Assembly: GCA_020226215.1 (NCBI GenBank) | Contig: CM035236.1 | Location: 56,481,057-56,545,056, forward strand | From: Sindora glabra | Lineage: Eukaryota > Streptophyta > Magnoliopsida > Fabales > Fabaceae | Direction of reading: 5' to 3' | Length of the DNA: 64,000 nucleotides | Shown here: positions 59,250 through 64,000 of the stretch, one piece after another | Layout of the letters: each line of letters opens with the position of its first letter | Numbering within the stretch: the stretch's first letter is position 1 | The notes under the pieces: generated by a model | Seen by the model: the letters and a program-made list of their open reading frames with translations, nothing else | What the model was told of the DNA's origin: nothing | Databases searched by the model: none | Program-made: the position numbers and the translations under genes

Positions 59250-60950
59250 CAATTAGATTTCAAGTTTAGATAAATATTTACCTTTCAACACATAAACCCA
59301 CTAGGCTATTTTATCCATCATAAGATCCCAAGCCCACTTACATAACATTGCTTAGTTTATATGGCTAGCATCCTTAATACCTAATCCTTCCAACCATTAG
59401 GAATGCATGCCTTATCCTAATTGATCAAGGACATCTTGTTGGTATCCACCTTCCTTCCTTAAAGGAACTTATGTATAACCTAATCTATTTTATTTAGAGC
59501 ACTAATAGGAAGCTTAGTAAAAAGCATATGGTATAAAGGAATTGTAAACACCATAGAGTTAATAAAGGTCACTCTACTTACTAAAGATAAATATTTTGCT
59601 TGCTAGCCGTTTATCATGTCTCTAACTTTGTTTACAATAAATTGAAAGTCACTAGTTTTGTAATTACTTTTGATTTTGAAACCTAAGTATTTTCCTAAAC
59701 TTCTAAAATGGGAAATGCCTATAATGCTATTAAGGGAATCTTTGGTGTCTTAAAGGGTATTTTTAGAAAAGTACACCCTGGCTTTCCTTAGATAAACCCT
59801 CAACCCTGATTTAACCTCAAAATATTTAAGGATTTATGCCACAATTTTAGTATTTTTCCTATTAGCTTTTGTAAGCAAAATAATGTCATCCACATAGAAT
59901 AGATGAGAAAAATCTACCTTGCCACAATTGCTTTTATAAGATTCCAATATTTTTTATTATATCTTTCATCAACTTTAACATGAAAGTACTCAAGATAGAG
60001 TATAAAAATATAAAGTGATAAGGGATTCCATCACTTTTCCTAAGACTTTTAAAGGGAATAATAGGGTCAAGCTATCCATCATTAACTAGAATGTTATAAG
60101 ACACCCTTGAAATGTCATTCATGACATGTTTAATCCAAAAACTAGGAAAATTGTAAAAGCTTAACACTATATTAATGAATCCCTATTCAATGAAATAATG
60201 AGCTTTCCTTAAGTCAAGTTTTATAACCATGGAAACTATAGCTTTTAATCTATCAATGAGGTCAAGGATCTCCCCATGAATGATAATGTTATCTCTAGGC
60301 TTTCTCCCTTAAACAAAGGCAGTCTAAAAAGGTGAAACTAGTTAATGGAGAAAAGGTCTCAATCTAATAACTAGGATCTTAGAAATAACTTTTACAATAG
60401 AGCTGCATAAACTAATGGGCCCAAAGTTATTAATGGTTTCTCTAAGAGCACTTTTAAGGATTAAAGTGGTAAAAGTTTTACTAAGCCACTCTAAAACCTC
60501 TACTTCCTTGAAAACACCAATAACATACTCTTCTAAAGATCATTTCACCTTATCATAAAACATTTGAAGGAAGCTAAGGTGAAGGTCATTTAAGGCAAAG
60601 GTTTTGTTAGGTTTTATGGTTTTAAGAGTTGAGAAAATTTCTTGACTATTAGGGATGTTCATAAAAGAGCTTCCCCAATCACTAGATACTTTAGCAAGCT
60701 AAGACATAGGAGTACTAAGAAATCTTTCAAACTAATCTCTTAAGCTAGAAAACCTCTTAATGAAAGAATTTCTAATAAGTTCCTTAAGCTTCATAATCTC
60801 TTTAACCTACATTTTAACCTTATTTTTTAACTTTCTAATTTTATCTTTTGCTCTTTGGATAATAATCGAAAAGTGGTAAGTCTTGGTATTTCTATCCCTA
60901 TCCTAAATCCAATCCATTCTTGATTTAAGAACCTATAATTCCTTTTCTTA
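59250..60950 (-). pseudogene. LINE reverse transcriptase
   Basis: 'HLFYVDDIILLTKANRK' at about 59.90-59.85 kb contains the catalytic Y-V-D-D box (59885-59896). Downstream come 'GLRVYLRKARVYFSKN', 'SLGKYLGFKIKS', 'VSRVTFINSMVFTIPLYHM' and 'INKIDQVIHKFL'-type sequence, the standard series after the RT active site in plant L1 elements. Upstream (60.9-60.3 kb) RT fingers and palm are recognisable only in pieces such as 'GPLVYAAL'. The YVDD box is intact but the frame is broken by stops. Confidence 0.85.
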
Positions 60951-61269
60951 ACTAAAAGTCTCTCTATATTCAAGTTAGAGAATCTTTTCTAATCTAACAA
61001 GATTCTCACTTGAGGCATGACACAAGTTATTTTGAACCCCTTTTAATATGGCTAGATTTCTATTTTTCCTTTTAGACACATAACCAAAATTATTTTTATT
61101 TCATTAAGGAACTTTTTAAATAAAAGAATTAACTACTAAGTTCGTAGAAGGGGAATTAGCCTATGGATTAGAGATAATACCATGACAATCATGGTGATAG
61201 AGCTAATAGGTCTAAAATCTAAAAGGTTAATGAAGACTAAACCTATTTCCAACTAGAGTTACCTAAGGC

Positions 61270-61990
61270 TTTGTTAAGATGCTCTAGGATCAAATTAGAT
61301 CAAGATATTATATTATACCAAGTAAATATTGAACTAGAGAAACCAATGTCAAATAAATTACAAGAATCAATATAATTATTAAACAAGTTAACTTTTTAAA
61401 GGTTGATACAGAAACCTCTTAACTTTTCATATTAACAACTAACATTATTGAAGTCTCCTAAAGCTAACTAGGGCATATCATGTAGGTTAGCAACTTTTTT
61501 CAAATTATCCCATAATTTCTTTTATATTCCAATTTAGGACTAGTATAAATTCTACTAAGCAACCAAGGTCTAGAGGTAGGACTTACCTTAACAATGGCAT
61601 GTATTTCTTGTTTTGATTAATTAATAATCTCAACATTAAGCCCATTTTTAGTCCAAAATAGCTAGGTTTCCCTAGCAAACCTATAGATCTTCATTATTTC
61701 ACATTTAAAGAAAAAGAGTTAAAAGGCAATAGCTTTAGTTCTAGACCATCCAACCTAGTCTTAGTTAAGATTAGGACACTAATATTCTGCTTAACCATAG
61801 ACATTATGACTAGATATTTGAAATTAGGGTGTTGAGCCCCTCTCATTTTCCATACTCCAATTTCAAAAAGTTGTAAAGACATATTGTTAGAGTTAATCTT
61901 AGGATTCTTAATAGAGGCTTGCTTCAAACTAATAGCTTTAAAGGTAAGGATGGACTTAATTCTCCTATATAGCATCCATTTCTTTAGTTA
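61270..61990 (-). pseudogene. LINE endonuclease (APE-like), N-terminus of ORF2
   Basis: The open stretch 61975-61694 contains 'WKMRGAQHPNFKYLVIMSMV' and 'ISVLILTKTRLDG', the first conserved blocks of the L1 endonuclease (WN-RGA and the L-ETR metal-binding segment; here Glu reads Lys). A later piece near 61.58-61.5 kb reads 'WLLSRIYTSPKLEYKRNYGI' followed by 'LLTYMICPS', the block before the 'GDFN' motif. The enzyme nicks target DNA to prime reverse transcription. The first start codon seen lies upstream in the junction and is not certain. Confidence 0.8.
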
Positions 61991-61999
61991 CTAGTTCTT

Positions 62000-62990
62000 T
62001 AATGAGCATTCAATCCTTCACACTTATGCTAGAAAGTTGACATATAGGATCGTCGGTGTTCTATTAAGAAGAGCAAAGTTAGTTTGTTATTTAAACAAGG
62101 AGATCATCATGAGTTACATCATCTGGGACCACATTTCCCTTACACTTTTCTGGAATTAATCCCAAGGTCATAGTACATAGGGCTCTTCTCCTTATTCTAG
62201 AAACTAAAGAAACAGCCCCAAAATCTTCTAGCTTAGTTGTCATCATTATGTATATTTACGGGTACTTTGTTAAGTTTTTTAGCTTTTTCTAAAGGAAATT
62301 AACTTAAAACATTGAGGTACTTCTTGAATGGTTTTAAGTTCTACCATATTTCCTCCATCACTAACTTAAAGGACTCTTACTTGTGAAAAGGTTTCATTTA
62401 GATGAACTGAATGATCTCTAAATAGGCTTAGGTGAACTTGTCATTCAGATATAATCCCTAAATTAACTAATACTCTTTTTTTAAGACTTTCTTTGACTCC
62501 ATAGGATTAAATTGTTCCTTGCTCAAATGGTTAGTAAATAGTGAGTTACTCACTTCCATGCTATGTTCCTCTATTAATGTCAAAGATATTTATGGAAGAG
62601 GAAGTTTCCTAAGAAAGATTAGAGTTACCTCTAGGTCTAGAGGAAGGGCCAAAAATGACTTTTACTAAAAGAGTTTGGATATGCCATAAATTTACAACTC
62701 TTTCCCCTACCACTTACTAATTTTTTAAAAGCTAGACCTTTAGATTTAGGCTTTAAATTTTCCTTGCCCTTATTCTTAAGAATAGACTAGGCTCAGCCCA
62801 TGAATGGCTCCAAATTACTAATGTTAGGGATAGACCTCAACACTACATGTTATTTCTTAAGGGTAGGTTGATTTGGGATTTTTGGCAGGCCCAAGATTTC
62901 TTTCTTTCCACTAAGATCCACCAAATAAGGCACTATTCACTAGCACAAAAATAGCCTCTAAAATACAACAAGCCTTTTTTTAGTAATCCA
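62000..62990 (-). pseudogene. LINE ORF1 remnant
   Basis: On the minus strand near 62.94 kb 'IWWILVERKKSW' resembles the 'GPWMLV-R' segment of plant LINE ORF1 proteins (DUF4283/zinc-knuckle type). Downstream are Lys/Ser/Pro-rich pieces such as 'NPKKK'-like and 'SKGLAFKKLVSGRGKS', as in the C-terminal part. No zinc knuckle was found. Assignment rests on that short motif and on its place upstream of the endonuclease. Confidence 0.4.
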
Positions 62991-62992
62991 TT

Positions 62993-64000
62993 TGTAATAT
63001 CTTAAGTTAACATTTAAGTTTTATAAATTTTAATACTTATGGATAATTATTTATTTATTTAGTTAATATTTAGTTTTAAATTTATTTTTCATATTAAAGG
63101 TTCTAGAATATTAGAAATGATATCTATAATAATATTTGAAATATATTTATTTTTCATATATATATATGACCATTATTAATTTAAGATTAGTTTCAAATGA
63201 CTTTCTTGTATAGAAATTCCTTAAAAGTTGAAAATAATTTCAATGGTTAAAGGTACAAGAATTTATGAAAATAATTTATTTGTATTTAATAAATTATTTT
63301 TAAAAATTTATAATTTTGAAATAATTATTTTAGGACTTTAAAATTTATTAGACTATTTCAAATATATATTTATATATATGTATAAGGGGAAGATTGAAAT
63401 TACATGGAATGAAATTTTAAATAAAGTAAGTTTTATAAAAATTGAGTTTTCAAATGCATGTAAAGCTAAGATTAATGGTCATAAAAATAGATAGATGAGT
63501 TAAAAGGGGAGTATAGGTTTACAATGCACAAAATCATTACCCATAGTTAATTTTTATGCATTTCCTCTTTCTTCTTTTTCTTTTCACTAGGCTCTCCTTT
63601 TTCTAGATTTTTCATTTCTCTCTTACTCATTGTTGCTGCTTATTTCTCTTCTCCACCACCCTTTCTCTTTCTACCTCTCTTTTTCTTTCCTCTCAGGTTC
63701 AGCTGGAGCCACATGCCATCCTCATTGCTACTCATGCATCATGGTGAAGCTATCACCACGAGCTAGTTCAATCTAACATTGATATCTAATCTTCAGCTGT
63801 GAAGCTTCCTTACTGACGACGAAGCTCACAGTGGCTTCTTAGAGTGATTGGAGCATTTTTTATATCATAAAACTTTAATATTTATGATAATCTGAGCTAA
63901 ATCCAAGAAAATCCATTTTTGTAAGTTTTAAGAAAAATGATGATACCTCTACAAAATAATGCTACATAAGGCTAAAATACCATGACTAGGATATTGTTAT
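62993..64000 (+). mobile_element. LTR F, Ty3/gypsy, runs off the right end
   Basis: TGTAATATCTTAAGTTAAC opens it. The next 250 bp resemble the start of LTR E (46308) ('GAATATTAGAAATGATAT', 'TTTGAAATATATTTATTTT', 'AATTTAAGATTAG'). Pyrimidine-rich sequence at 63.56-63.69 kb corresponds to the U3/R region of LTR E at 46.7-46.95 kb. Its left flank is CCATT. Whether it is a solo LTR or the 5' LTR of a full element cannot be told here. Confidence 0.7.

Larger units (their letters stand above)
57060..62992 (-). mobile_element. L1-type LINE, 5' truncated, decayed
   Basis: On the minus strand the domains follow in plant L1 order: ORF1 traces (62.99-62.0 kb), endonuclease (61.98-61.3 kb), reverse transcriptase (about 60.9-59.4 kb), a 'DGQRVNVWFDNWIGTGPF' block, and RNase H (58.6-58.2 and 57.4-57.07 kb). 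The RNase H is split by about 0.75 kb. The 5' side is cut by LTR F at 62993. No poly(A) tail or target duplication is visible at the left end, so about 57060 is approximate. All frames have multiple stops. Confidence 0.85.

Noticed and set aside
1..64000. tRNA, rRNA or other structured RNA genes
   Set aside because: No stretch with cloverleaf arms or rRNA core motifs was recognised by eye; a covariance-model scan would be needed to exclude small RNAs.

Overview
This window looks like nuclear DNA of a flowering plant, probably a eudicot. It is very AT-rich and gene-poor. Nearly everything that can be identified is a transposable element of a plant-typical lineage: Ty3/gypsy and Ty1/copia LTR elements, an L1-type LINE, and PIF/Harbinger, CACTA and MULE-like DNA transposons. 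I see no intact host gene, tRNA, rRNA or CRISPR array. All recognisable proteins are minus-strand pseudogenes with stops and frameshifts. Boundaries were read by eye; no alignment or database search was run.

1-15,486: a nest of minus-strand Ty3/gypsy elements. The oldest layer is a Tat-like element, with gag at 12.7-14.6 kb, protease/pol linker at 10.3-12.7 kb and an RT fragment at 6.40-6.73 kb. It is split by a 3.6-kb solo LTR (6,729-10,346) and by a second gypsy element (1-6,395) whose left end lies outside the window. 15.5-20.4 kb: low-complexity AT DNA, a Tourist-like MITE with an internal minisatellite, and a CACTA-like element. 20.4-29.2 kb: a coding-depleted, LARD-like copia element in minus orientation, with recognisable LTRs, primer-binding site and polypurine tract. 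It carries an internal inverted duplication and a gypsy solo LTR. 29.2-38.7 kb: a MULE-type MITE, a non-autonomous CACTA element with two internal minisatellites, and Harbinger-type MITEs.

38,976-56,153: best read as one PIF/Harbinger transposon expanded to 17 kb. It has family-specific ends, TAA duplications, a Myb/SANT ORF and a DDE transposase, both decayed. Four solo LTRs with target-site duplications sit inside it (40,466-42,986; 46,308-47,937; 48,202-49,887; 51,856-53,336). It also contains an unrecognised coding remnant at 39.5-43.1 kb. 57.1-63.0 kb: a decayed L1-type LINE with ORF1, endonuclease, RT and RNase H traces, cut off by another gypsy LTR that runs off the right end.

The elements do not form a pathway. 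What the window records is a history of insertion into insertion followed by LTR-LTR recombination: six solo LTRs with target-site duplications against one element with both LTRs. The observations most worth following are a GC-rich palindromic repeat plus about 100 bp of flank shared by two otherwise different solo LTRs, the Harbinger element with its same-family MITE cluster and unexplained internal coding remnant, the MITE pair with an internal minisatellite, and the LARD-like element with an inverted duplication.
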